Below are positions 7,050 through 15,597 of a stretch of 33,350 nt of DNA, in pieces. The notes under the pieces are model-generated. The model was not told the DNA's origin, searched no databases, and saw only the letters and a list, made by a program, of their open reading frames with translations. Position numbers and translations under genes: made by a program. The stretch's first letter is position 1. Every line of letters begins with the position of its first letter. The DNA is from Chitinophagaceae bacterium (GTDB lineage Bacteria; Bacteroidota; Bacteroidia; Chitinophagales; Chitinophagaceae). The DNA is taken from NCBI GenBank assembly GCA_021151685.1, contig JAGKWS010000038.1:1-33350 (forward strand), written 5' to 3'.

Positions 7050-9252
7050 ATTCTATTAGTTGTGCCTCTGTTGCCATTGGTAATTCTATTCTAAAGCAAG
7101 TATTGTAACCTGTTTCTGCAGGTATTACGTTGATGTTGCCATTATATGCGACTATTATATTCTTTACAATAAAAAGACCTAACCCTGTTCCAATCAAATC
7201 TTCATGTCCGTGAGACGTATCGTAAGCAATTGATCTAGTAAAGAAAGCGTTATATACCCGATCTTTATCATCGTCTTTTATTCCATCGCCGTTATCTGAA
7301 AATTCGAGATAAACCTCTTCTTTTTCTTTGCCCACAACGATTTTTATTTTCTTAGTTTTAGGTTTAGCCCTCTTTATAGCTTTCAGAGAATTTGTGTATA
7401 GATTCAAAAGTATGCTATGCCATTCAGAATAGTGCATTGGGCATGTGTACAACTTTGTACCATACGTTTCGCTCTCGACGCTAATCCCATTGTCCTCAAT
7501 ACCTTTTGAAACTGATGTCAAAAAAGAGTCAACAACTGAGTTTAGATTTTGCGGACTCAATTCCCTTTGGGTGTTCCTAGAAATTGCAGTATCAAAATAT
7601 GCAGTATAGCTACTAAAGTAATCAAATCTCTTTCTAAGGCGCCGTAGAATATTATCGAAATCACCCGAACGCTGGCTCAATAAAATTAGATCTGCGTCAA
7701 ACCATTGCTTAAACTGCCGTATCTCATGTCCGAACTCGCCGATTGTTAGTCCTAATGTTGCTAAAACTCTCAACATTGCAAGCTCATTTAGCAGCTCCTT
7801 TTCGACAGACTCTGTTTCTGACTCTAGTTCGTCTACTTCTTTTGCGAGATCTGCTCTTCCTCCTTTGGCAAACTCATCTTTTAAGCGTTTAAACCGTTCC
7901 CTCTTTGTTTTTTTCCTTGCCTTTTCTTCATTTTCCTTTCTTTGCTGACGGGCTTTGTACAGTCCCTCTGATTCGGAAATGAATCTTCTAGCTGTTCGTA
8001 GGGCTGCTTGAACAAAGGCAACAAGCTCTATAAATGCATCATTTTCTATTAATCCTTCTCGACTTGACGTTTCTTCGAATAGTTCATTTTCACTGTCAGG
8101 AATAGAGACGTACCCAAAAAGGTTCTTAGTACCAAACGGGATATTTGTGCCAGAAGAAGCTGAATATCTTTCATCAAGACGAAGCCAATCATCAAATCGT
8201 TCGCCATATGGAAGCACCCTAAATCCATTTCTATACAGGCGAACTCCTGCATTTGTATCTGCTATCTCTGTTAGCTTATTATATTCTAATCGAGTAAACG
8301 TATAATCAAAATCGTAATAATCTGGACGGTTATATATAAAGTAAAACGTTTTAAACTCTATGTTCTTAATGAAATTATAGCTTTGTTGTTCGTCAGACTT
8401 TGGAATACTGATATCTTCGTCTATTTCAAATTTTGCACTTCTCACTGACAGCGAACCATTTCCCAATTTGTCAACCTTACCACAAATAATCGCCACCGCG
8501 CGATCAAAAATCATATTGTCGCTATCTGCAATAACATACTCTTCATTCCCCTGAATAAATTTGAACTTGACATCAAAGGAACTATCTTTAAAACTTGCAT
8601 CATAACTAGGTTGTAATAACTCTGACACATACCTATATATTCTTTTTATCGCTGCTAGTGACCATTGCTCACGAAGATTCTCTATTATCAAAGTCGTACC
8701 TACGTCTAAATCTACTTGTCGATCTTCAATTTGATGTTCAACACTTTCAAGCTCTTGATTAATTCCGTACCGATTCCAATCAATAATTATTTTTAGACCA
8801 GTTTCAGAATCACTTTTTCTTGTGAGAATCGTCAGTTTACCACCAAGTCTTTGTGTGGCAAATCGTCCGATACCCTTTTGACCAGCTCTTCTTCGCTTGA
8901 ATACGGGTGAAATAGGATTTAAGAGTTTGTCGGGAGAGGATAGTCTCATAAAGCCCTTTATTAACGAAGCTCTATCCATTCCCAATCCATTGTCCTTGAT
9001 TCTAATTTTTCCCGTAAGGCTATTCGTATCAATAAAATCAACCTCTACACTCGTTGAATCTGCGTCGTAGGCATTTTTTACTAGCTCTGACACCGCAGTT
9101 TCTGCTCGTCCAACCAATTCTTTTCCAAGCCGATTAATAATATTTGCGTCAACAGAAAATGCAATACTATTAGGGTCTATAGCAGCAATTTGTGCATTTA
9201 TCGCTGCACGTTGTAAAAGGAGTTCTTCTTTTGAGAGTTGTGATTCACTCAT
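7039..9252 (-). CDS. Dual GHKL protein: HSP90/MORC-like ATPase plus histidine-kinase-like module
   Basis: The product is 737 residues from the ATG at 9252, which lies 2 bases after the stop of the SspD-like gene. An upstream in-frame ATG at 9276 would give 745 residues with a 22-base overlap. There are two ATP-binding domains. The first (about 45-145) has N-box ELVKNAYDA (56-64), G1 DNGLGM (87-92) and G2 GQKGIGRFA (124-132). The second has NLYTNSLKA (617-625), DNGDG (653-657) and GTGLGL (688-693). Between them are a charged coiled-coil-like stretch (about 430-490) and a segment GEFGHEIRQF (505-514) like the H-box of histidine kinases, with H509 as the candidate phosphorylated residue. There is no membrane segment, so it acts in the cytoplasm. 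The next gene encodes a receiver domain. It may be a sensor that couples DNA or phosphorothioate status to phosphorylation. The domains are clear; kinase activity is inferred. Confidence 0.85.
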   Translation of the reverse strand: MSESQLSKEELLLQRAAINAQIAAIDPNSIAFSVDANIINRLGKELVGRAETAVSELVKNAYDADSTSVEVDFIDTNSLTGKIRIKDNGLGMDRASLIKGFMRLSSPDKLLNPISPVFKRRRAGQKGIGRFATQRLGGKLTILTRKSDSETGLKIIIDWNRYGINQELESVEHQIEDRQVDLDVGTTLIIENLREQWSLAAIKRIYRYVSELLQPSYDASFKDSSFDVKFKFIQGNEEYVIADSDNMIFDRAVAIICGKVDKLGNGSLSVRSAKFEIDEDISIPKSDEQQSYNFIKNIEFKTFYFIYNRPDYYDFDYTFTRLEYNKLTEIADTNAGVRLYRNGFRVLPYGERFDDWLRLDERYSASSGTNIPFGTKNLFGYVSIPDSENELFEETSSREGLIENDAFIELVAFVQAALRTARRFISESEGLYKARQQRKENEEKARKKTKRERFKRLKDEFAKGGRADLAKEVDELESETESVEKELLNELAMLRVLATLGLTIGEFGHEIRQFKQWFDADLILLSQRSGDFDNILRRLRKRFDYFSSYTAYFDTAISRNTQRELSPQNLNSVVDSFLTSVSKGIEDNGISVESETYGTKLYTCPMHYSEWHSILLNLYTNSLKAIKRAKPKTKKIKIVVGKEKEEVYLEFSDNGDGIKDDDKDRVYNAFFTRSIAYDTSHGHEDLIGTGLGLFIVKNIIVAYNGNINVIPAETGYNTCFRIELPMATEAQLIEYDI

Positions 9253-9254
9253 AG

Positions 9255-10358
9255 CTAAATAAAACAACTTGCACATCCTTCGCCTTCTGCTTCAGAAAGG
9301 ATATCGAGCAAGTATGGTGATTGTGTTTTGTTCTTTCTATCTGTGCGTTTTATGTATTCCTCCTTTATTTGCTGGACTCTCTCGGGCTTGATTAAGTCTG
9401 AAAGAGGTTCATCTTGTATCCAAGTATAGCCATCCTTCTCATATTCCATTGCCTTTAGAAACAACTCTGTATGCTGCTCATAAAGCCATACCCATTCAAT
9501 TTTTTGCTGGTAAAAACAAAAAAAACATCCAGACCTGCTTCTAGCATAGGTGCTTGATTTTCCGTTTATCTCAAACTCTATTTCTTTGTAATATTCAGGT
9601 ACGCCAACCCCACTTGTTTCCAAGATATTAAAAATATCTTTCCTAATCAAAATGTCTTCACTATTGACTAAAGGAAAATATTCTTCTGTAGCTAACGGAT
9701 ATTGCGAATTCTTTAAAAAAGCAAACACCAGGCGGTTGAATTCTTTTACGCCCAAATCCAATAACTGATTCAGTTTTTGCGATAGAGTGAAGATCGTTGA
9801 TAAGGGAGTTTTTAGAAGTTCAATATAGCGGTCTGATTTTGAGCTCTGTTCCAACGTTCCATATAGTGCCAGTGTAGCCGAGATATTTGAATTTGCCAAC
9901 ATTCTGCTAATTACGTCCTCGCTCCAAATGTTTCTTCTAAACGGAAATATCGATTGAATGTTGCTCTTCTTGGAAATATACCCCTCCCTATCTTCATCTC
10001 CTCTTATCCCAACATAGGATACTACGGGGTCATTACCAACGAATTTCTCAAAGGGTGCAAGCTTCAAATTTTTTGTACACCAACGTGCGTTAGAAGAGGG
10101 TAAGTAACCTCCATACATTTTCAAAAAATGGTCGAATGGCAATTCAGGACTATTCGGGGCACCAGTTAACCGAATTATTTTTTTGCCCAAGTACACCTCC
10201 AAATTATCAATCAACTTATACGTCTCATCCAGCTCTTTTCCTGTATCAGCTGTATAGTATTCTATATCAAGTTCAGGGTAGTTATCCTTCATGTAGATAG
10301 CCAAAGCTGCACTATCCTTGCCCCCTGAAATCCCTAAAACGTGTCTCACCTTTTTCAT
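9255..10358 (-). CDS. sspD: PAPS-reductase/DndC-like sulfurtransferase, SspD-like
   Basis: This 367-residue PP-loop ATP pyrophosphatase starts with SGGKDS at 11-16, and an ADTGKELDET segment (37-46) completes the nucleotide site. GIRGDEDREG (117-126) is characteristic of the PAPS-reductase/DndC group. Cysteines C94 (RWCTKNLK), C278 and C281 (SGCFFC) could hold an Fe-S cluster, as known for DndC; a further pair C362/C365 lies at the extreme C-terminus. DndC/SspD-type enzymes activate the DNA backbone and replace a non-bridging oxygen with sulfur. The gene overlaps the ATPase gene upstream by 4 bases and is followed after 2 bases by the dual-GHKL gene. Together with DUF4007 and the P-loop ATPase it matches the SspB-SspC-SspD order of single-strand phosphorothioation systems. 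An assimilatory PAPS reductase is unlikely in this context. Confidence 0.82.
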   Translation of the reverse strand: MKKVRHVLGISGGKDSAALAIYMKDNYPELDIEYYTADTGKELDETYKLIDNLEVYLGKKIIRLTGAPNSPELPFDHFLKMYGGYLPSSNARWCTKNLKLAPFEKFVGNDPVVSYVGIRGDEDREGYISKKSNIQSIFPFRRNIWSEDVISRMLANSNISATLALYGTLEQSSKSDRYIELLKTPLSTIFTLSQKLNQLLDLGVKEFNRLVFAFLKNSQYPLATEEYFPLVNSEDILIRKDIFNILETSGVGVPEYYKEIEFEINGKSSTYARSRSGCFFCFYQQKIEWVWLYEQHTELFLKAMEYEKDGYTWIQDEPLSDLIKPERVQQIKEEYIKRTDRKNKTQSPYLLDILSEAEGEGCASCFI

Positions 10359-13300
10359 TTCTGCAGTAGTTTTTTAAGGACATTAGTTAGTGCTGCGATG
10401 TTAACAGCATCGTCTGAAGATAGTTGTTCTAACACTGTACTTTCAATTGCAGTAATCTCTATATTTTTCTCCTTGGGCAGACGAACTATTTTCTTCTGAG
10501 CACCTTCGGAGAAGGAACTTATTTCAAGGCTGACAACATCCTCTTTTTCTTCTATGAAATCAGAAACGGACATTTCTGTAAGCGTATCTAACTCGATAAT
10601 CATCGCCCTTAATTTGTCACATATTACAGCCTCATCTTCGTCATTTATTTTTTCCAATGTCTTTCCGATAACAGCTTGAACAATGGAATTCAGCCATGCT
10701 TTTCTGTCATCGAGCTGTGAGTCTACTCGTTGAACAAAAGTCCTCTGTTTGGGTAATAGTAGATGCCTACGAAGATTTTTATAGCGTAATTGCAGTGATT
10801 TTTTGTACAGTTCGAATGATACGCTTTCACCAACCAAATCTGACTGTATAAAGCCTTCTATTCGATTGACCAATTCATCATAAGTTGTACGAAGCTCACG
10901 AATGGCCTCCTGCAACTTCTTGATATAATTCTGAAGGTCATCACTGGAGTTCTGTATCGCATCCACATTGAAGCCTAAAGCAGTAGGAAAATCACTAAAG
11001 AACGTCTGTTCTGGGTCTTTAGAGTTTGAAATTGCATGTCTAACAGATAAAGCTTCAGGAGATATCCTACGAGTAGACTTGGAATATTCGGGTAGTCCTT
11101 TGTAGAATGTCAAAAAAGGTTTTATAGTTTCAATAAAAGTATTGTTGGTAAGCTTGTTTTCCGAATTCTGATTGAGAAACGCTCTGTACCTGTTGAACAA
11201 GTTAAGTTTGATGCCCTCAACCGCAAATGTTTTTATCTCATATTGGTCAGGATATTTTGTCATTAATTCGAGTACCTCCTCAGTCAGATAAGGTATGTAA
11301 CCATCTTCGTTAAATAACGCAAAGTCATCTCGATTGATGAATAGAAATGTCGGCACCCAAAAATCTATCAGTCCCTGCTTTAACTTAAATGGCCGACGAC
11401 TCAACATTTCATTTAACTCTACAACTTTTCTGCGTGATACTTTTGCACCCTCTAAGAAATCTAAAGATGCACGCCAAAGGTGATGGAAATTTTTCTCTGA
11501 ACTAACTATGCGCTGCTGCTGAAAAATATCGCTGTCCAGTTCTATCCCATTGTTTTTTAACAATGACAAATAGATTGTTTTCTCGGGAGGGAATTTATCT
11601 TTAGGAAAATCCAAATCAAATTTATCCCAATTATTCACAAGTGCTTTAAAGTAGCTCTTCTTTGCAGTATGAATTGAAGCAGATATTTTGTGTTTATTCA
11701 CCAACTCATTATTGAAAATAGGAGCCTTTGAATAGACTTTGCCACAGATGTAGGAAAGGAGTTTATTGAAATCCTTCTTACTATTAACGACGTGTTCTTC
11801 GCCTTTAAAAATCCATGCTATTTCCTTCTTTGTGTTGTTGAAATTGTTTAGAATTTTATAATTCAACAGGTTCTGCTGGTGCAATATTATATTGGTTAAT
11901 TCCCTGACCGCAACCTTATCGCCCTCATTTTCTTCTATTACTTTTCTTGTCTTTTCTATTTCAAAAAGCAAATCCCTTACTGACTTTGAGTTTTTATAAA
12001 AGCCATAAAGTATGGCTTCTTTTTGCTTCTTTGAATGTTCTAATATCTCATCAACATTAGCCGTCTCATTAAATACCAAATTGATAAACCCATCAATTTC
12101 ATTTTCAGGAATTTCATTTATTGGGTAAGCGGAAATGCGATATTCAAATAGTCGGGGAGTTCCTTTTTTATATGTTTCTTCTTTCGCTGTAATTGGGGGA
12201 AGTTGATAGTATTTATTCAACAGTGTAGCAACATCGGTAACATCACTTACCTTATTGCCAGCCTCTATTAGGGCAGTTTGAATGTCAAGGTCTGTACCTT
12301 CAAAAAGGACATATCGTTTACTGTAGTTACGATATAGAATTATTTTCTTCTTTTCTAAGGTTTCAATTAAGTCTTCGGGCTTAGTTATCCCTAAGCAAAT
12401 CTTGGAGTAATTGGTTAGAAAAGTCTTATCCAACGTAGAGCCAGCAGCCGAAGATATATTTAAGAGACCAATCGTTTTAATGAGTTTACAGTAGTTATTA
12501 ATATCTTTATCGAAAGTACGCTCACATTCCTCCAATGCACTTTTGATCGACTGCCATGCAGAAAAGTCAGGGTTAAAGCGTGAATTAATGAAAGAATAGA
12601 AATTAAAAATCAAGTAGTCATATACATGTGGAATCCCGTAGAAATCGGCACTACTTAGAGTATGAAATATTATACCTGTATTGTCATTTGATTCCAAGAA
12701 TGAAAATAACGAGCGTTCATTTTGACCATATTTTTGTAAGGATGTCGTTATGATATTGGCTGCAATGATGTCTAGCGGATACAGCTTTTCGGCAATTTCA
12801 GTTACATAATCTGGGTTATTGCTAAACGCCTTCGATTTTATAAACAATTCAATTGACTTGGTAATTTCCTTTGACGCTGCTTGGGCCGATGCTCTTGTAC
12901 TTAAATGTTCGGCCGCCAGAAATAGTAACTGCTCAACTGGCTCGTTGAACGTAATTTCCTTAAAACGTCCTTTGACCTTTGTCCATTCATGCTTTTGCGA
13001 TGCTTGAAGTGAAATAGCATAGGCATCAAAGCTCTGATGTACTGTAGTGAAAAGCACAATATTGTAGTCGGGATTATTAGCGAATTCTGCTAATTGCTGT
13101 ATAAAGTACAGTTCCTTTTCTGGCTCATTTTGAGCAGCAAACTCCAGAAATTTTCCGAATTCGTCAAGGACAATAAACAAGATGGAATTACCCTTACCTA
13201 AGTCATGGTAGTGATTATAAATTTCGGAGAAGATGTTTTCTGAAAGGTGACGGTTGTTTTTTACATTGAAGTGATCTGCAAAAACTTCCTTTATGGATTT

Positions 13301-13576
13301 GTACTCACCTACGATGTTTATGAAATCTACCTTGGGCTTAGAAAGTAGATTGATATCAAAATGTTTTTTTATTCCAGATATGCTTTGTTGGAAAGCCCAA
13401 AGAAATGAAGACTTCCCTGTACCATATGACCCAATAATGTTAAACGAACGAGTTCCCTTCTTGAAATCATTGCAAATTTGATTCACGACCTTGGCTCCAT
13501 TAGGTGTAGGGATATAGTTCAAATCCCTTTGGGAATCGCGTATAATATTTACTGATGTAGTGAATTTACTTGGCAT
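10355..13576 (-). CDS. sspC: Large P-loop ATPase, SspC-like
   Basis: The 1073-residue protein has Walker A GSYGTGKS at 49-56 and Walker B ILFIVLDE at 132-139 followed by FGKFLEF. This pairing is seen in large defence ATPases such as SspC and is reminiscent of BREX BrxC. The rest is long and helical, with charged segments near 590-620 and 880-1000 that are likely coiled coil. In Ssp systems the ATPase acts with the SspB nickase and the SspD sulfur-transfer enzyme to place phosphorothioates in one DNA strand. It overlaps the DUF4007 gene by 11 bases at its start (ATG 13576) and sspD by 4 bases at its end, so these three are one coupled unit. Sequence similarity alone would leave BrxC-like open; the neighbours decide for SspC. 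Confidence 0.78.
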   Translation of the reverse strand: MPSKFTTSVNIIRDSQRDLNYIPTPNGAKVVNQICNDFKKGTRSFNIIGSYGTGKSSFLWAFQQSISGIKKHFDINLLSKPKVDFINIVGEYKSIKEVFADHFNVKNNRHLSENIFSEIYNHYHDLGKGNSILFIVLDEFGKFLEFAAQNEPEKELYFIQQLAEFANNPDYNIVLFTTVHQSFDAYAISLQASQKHEWTKVKGRFKEITFNEPVEQLLFLAAEHLSTRASAQAASKEITKSIELFIKSKAFSNNPDYVTEIAEKLYPLDIIAANIITTSLQKYGQNERSLFSFLESNDNTGIIFHTLSSADFYGIPHVYDYLIFNFYSFINSRFNPDFSAWQSIKSALEECERTFDKDINNYCKLIKTIGLLNISSAAGSTLDKTFLTNYSKICLGITKPEDLIETLEKKKIILYRNYSKRYVLFEGTDLDIQTALIEAGNKVSDVTDVATLLNKYYQLPPITAKEETYKKGTPRLFEYRISAYPINEIPENEIDGFINLVFNETANVDEILEHSKKQKEAILYGFYKNSKSVRDLLFEIEKTRKVIEENEGDKVAVRELTNIILHQQNLLNYKILNNFNNTKKEIAWIFKGEEHVVNSKKDFNKLLSYICGKVYSKAPIFNNELVNKHKISASIHTAKKSYFKALVNNWDKFDLDFPKDKFPPEKTIYLSLLKNNGIELDSDIFQQQRIVSSEKNFHHLWRASLDFLEGAKVSRRKVVELNEMLSRRPFKLKQGLIDFWVPTFLFINRDDFALFNEDGYIPYLTEEVLELMTKYPDQYEIKTFAVEGIKLNLFNRYRAFLNQNSENKLTNNTFIETIKPFLTFYKGLPEYSKSTRRISPEALSVRHAISNSKDPEQTFFSDFPTALGFNVDAIQNSSDDLQNYIKKLQEAIRELRTTYDELVNRIEGFIQSDLVGESVSFELYKKSLQLRYKNLRRHLLLPKQRTFVQRVDSQLDDRKAWLNSIVQAVIGKTLEKINDEDEAVICDKLRAMIIELDTLTEMSVSDFIEEKEDVVSLEISSFSEGAQKKIVRLPKEKNIEITAIESTVLEQLSSDDAVNIAALTNVLKKLLQK

Positions 13577-14465
13577 AGTAGTGGTCTAAAACTCTAAACG
13601 GGTCTAGTTTCTTTTTGAATTGTAACTCCTTTACACCAGCATGGTCAGTGTAAGTGATATTCTTATTCTTGCCACATATCGACTCGATTTTACTGACAAG
13701 ACCAGTTCTATTTATAGCAAAAACGCTCCCTGCATTGTTATCTTCCTGTTCAATAGTTGAAAGGCTCACGGACGAATCAAACTGACCATGGTCAAGAATT
13801 GAGTAAAGTAAAACTTCTTCAGGCAGTTCGTTCCTATCACTGTTTTCTATTACATAATACTCTTCTCCCCTTTTCCCGTAGCTTTTAATAAGGTCTAATT
13901 CTGTTAACAATCCCGAAAATGTATCCTCTTTGTCCTTGCTTTGTGCATCTGACCGAATGTACATTTTAGTAACCACTCCAAAGTCTTCACCTAGTGTCTT
14001 TTCATTGAATGGTGTCATCTTGAAAGACTCAGCTTTCCTCTTTACAAACAGAAGATAATTCTGTTTTGTAAATTCAATTTTTTCCCTCCTCAATTCATTA
14101 AATATCAAAGAATATGAAGAGGCCAGTCCTTTCTTAACAAGATGGTAATGTAGCAACCAAAGTGTAGCCTCGTCTTCCAAATAAGGATCCCATCCTTCAT
14201 TGGCAAGAAGATTTTCCGCAAGCCTTGTAACTTGGTCATTATTGTCAATAATATCAAAGGCTTTCATCCAAAAACGAATGGATGATACCATATTCTTTCC
14301 CACTCCTAGTTCAACGACGGCATCCTCACTACTAAATGACTTGCCAGACTTGATAAAATCGTACCCCTTTTTCAACCAAAGATGACGACATTGAAAGGAC
14401 TCATGGCCTGAAAAAGTATATCTAGTAATTTCTTTATGTTCAATTATATCAACACTTTTCACCAT
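13566..14465 (-). CDS. sspB: DUF4007 family protein, SspB-like DNA nickase
   Basis: The 299-residue protein shows the hallmark N-terminus of DUF4007: FSGHESFQCRHLWLKKG (18-34), then AVVELGVGKNMVSSIRFW (49-66), and DPYLEDEATLWLLHY (93-107). DUF4007 proteins sit with a P-loop ATPase and a PAPS-reductase-like protein in Ssp phosphorothioation loci, where SspB nicks DNA to allow sulfur insertion. I rely on recall for the equation DUF4007 = SspB; the order DUF4007, ATPase, PP-loop enzyme is seen directly. It is the first gene of the six-gene minus-strand operon; the ATG at 14465 follows a 252-base upstream region without a clear consensus promoter. No cysteine desulfurase gene (SspA) is adjacent, so sulfur would have to come from a housekeeping IscS-like enzyme. 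Confidence 0.82.
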   Translation of the reverse strand: MVKSVDIIEHKEITRYTFSGHESFQCRHLWLKKGYDFIKSGKSFSSEDAVVELGVGKNMVSSIRFWMKAFDIIDNNDQVTRLAENLLANEGWDPYLEDEATLWLLHYHLVKKGLASSYSLIFNELRREKIEFTKQNYLLFVKRKAESFKMTPFNEKTLGEDFGVVTKMYIRSDAQSKDKEDTFSGLLTELDLIKSYGKRGEEYYVIENSDRNELPEEVLLYSILDHGQFDSSVSLSTIEQEDNNAGSVFAINRTGLVSKIESICGKNKNITYTDHAGVKELQFKKKLDPFRVLDHYYAK

Positions 14466-14587
14466 TCTGTAAAGTTATGGCAACGGCTTGACTAGATTAA
14501 AAGAGCAAGTCTGTTATCCACTAATTGTTGATAACTTTTCAACTTAGATATTCCTTGACTTCAACAATAGGCGAATTAATGCTATAT

Positions 14588-14660
14588 ACATACATAGCTT
14601 CCAAATACAACATATTGTATAAATGCATATAAATATCTTGCAACAGTTCACACATACATA
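14588..14660. repeat. Two ACATACATA copies upstream of sspB
   Basis: The 9-mer ACATACATA occurs at 14588-14596 and 14652-14660 in the region before the ssp operon, and again at 16717-16725 before the RepA-like gene. The stretch is AT-rich, so chance is possible; a shared regulator site for the two units is the alternative. Confidence 0.25.
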
Positions 14661-14676
14661 AACATATAAATTAAAC

Positions 14677-14704
14677 AGCCCCCAAGGTAGAAACCTCGGA
14701 GGCT
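14677..14704 (-). terminator. Hairpin after the protease gene
   Basis: On the minus strand the stop of the protease gene is followed by a 12-base-pair stem (14704-14693 pairing with 14688-14677, three G-U pairs, 4-base loop) and then a T-rich tail. The position and shape suit an intrinsic terminator separating the protease gene from the ssp operon, although the U tract is interrupted. Confidence 0.55.
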
Positions 14705-14717
14705 GAAGGACGTTTGT

Positions 14718-15533
14718 TTAGGCTGCAACCGCTTGTAGACTTGCCTGTTTCTTTATCCTCGATTCAAGCTCTTTGATTCGTTCTGCCTTTAGAATGACCA
14801 ATAAATTGCTTGGTAGGGTGGTGTATACCTTGTCCTTTGCAACCTTTAGTATTCTGATATGGTCAAGACAAACATACATTACTCCAGCTAACACCAGCCG
14901 ACTCTCCTCGATTGTTTCATTTTTTTCATATCGACGGGTCTTTTTCGTCATCATAACGGGGGAACCACTACTTCCATTCCATCCTGTTAAGTTTGCTACA
15001 AAATCCTTTTTTCCATTAAAATTAATTTTGAAATCTGTTGCTGTTGTGCCTTTAGATATAAGTGGCGTATTGTGATAGTTGTCCCCAAATCCGCCTGGAA
15101 AACCAGCCATGTAAATATCTTCTATAACGTCAACATCATTCGCGAATTTCCCAACTAAAAGGTCCGATGATTCAAAAAAGGTTGCTGCCAATTTCCACTT
15201 CTTTTTTTGTGCCAATTTGAAAATTTTGGAAGCAGGAATAGCACACAAATCTACTTCTGAGTTAGGGTGAGAGACAATACTCTCGATATCTTTAAATGTG
15301 CAGCCCATGTATCGATTTGATGGCATTTCCGCACTTATACCTGCAAGCGGTAGTTCCAATGATATTTCATGAGCATTTCTAATGACATGCTTATTCGTTA
15401 TTATGAATTGCTCGAGACTGCCATTGACCATCGCTTGGTAAAAAAATCCTGTCGCTTGCGCAACTTCTCCATTCTTTGTAATTGGTTTAACCATTATTGT
15501 AGCCAACTTTAAGTCATTTATATTCTTTATCAT
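14718..15533 (-). CDS. Intracellular trypsin-like serine protease
   Basis: The 271-residue protein has a chymotrypsin-fold (S1-like) catalytic pattern: H49 in FIITNKHV, D95 in SEVDLCAIP and S191 in WNGSSGSPV. GFPGG (134-138) fits the usual loop before the active-site serine. There is no signal peptide or membrane segment, so it should act in the cytoplasm, unlike HtrA-type enzymes, and it lacks a PDZ domain. The C-terminal tail (about 245-271) is charged and helical. The gene stands alone: a terminator lies upstream after the RepA-like gene and another hairpin lies between it and the ssp operon. Cytoplasmic trypsin-like proteases are found in some bacterial defence loci as effectors, but here the link is only by neighbourhood. 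The fold is certain, the substrate unknown. Confidence 0.85.
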   Translation of the reverse strand: MIKNINDLKLATIMVKPITKNGEVAQATGFFYQAMVNGSLEQFIITNKHVIRNAHEISLELPLAGISAEMPSNRYMGCTFKDIESIVSHPNSEVDLCAIPASKIFKLAQKKKWKLAATFFESSDLLVGKFANDVDVIEDIYMAGFPGGFGDNYHNTPLISKGTTATDFKINFNGKKDFVANLTGWNGSSGSPVMMTKKTRRYEKNETIEESRLVLAGVMYVCLDHIRILKVAKDKVYTTLPSNLLVILKAERIKELESRIKKQASLQAVAA

Positions 15534-15553
15534 CTTTCTGTTTTTATGTTGTT

Positions 15554-15585
15554 AAAAAAGGCTGCCTTGCTGTAAACAAGGCAAC
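15554..15585 (-). terminator. Intrinsic terminator after the RepA-like ATPase gene
   Basis: Read on the minus strand, TGCCTTG, a 7-base loop and CAAGGCA form a perfect 7-bp stem (15583-15577 with 15569-15563), extended by one more pair beyond a mismatch and followed closely by a run of six T (15559-15554). It lies 13 bases past the stop of the 15598-16680 gene. Confidence 0.8.
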
Positions 15586-15597
15586 CTGATAATATCG

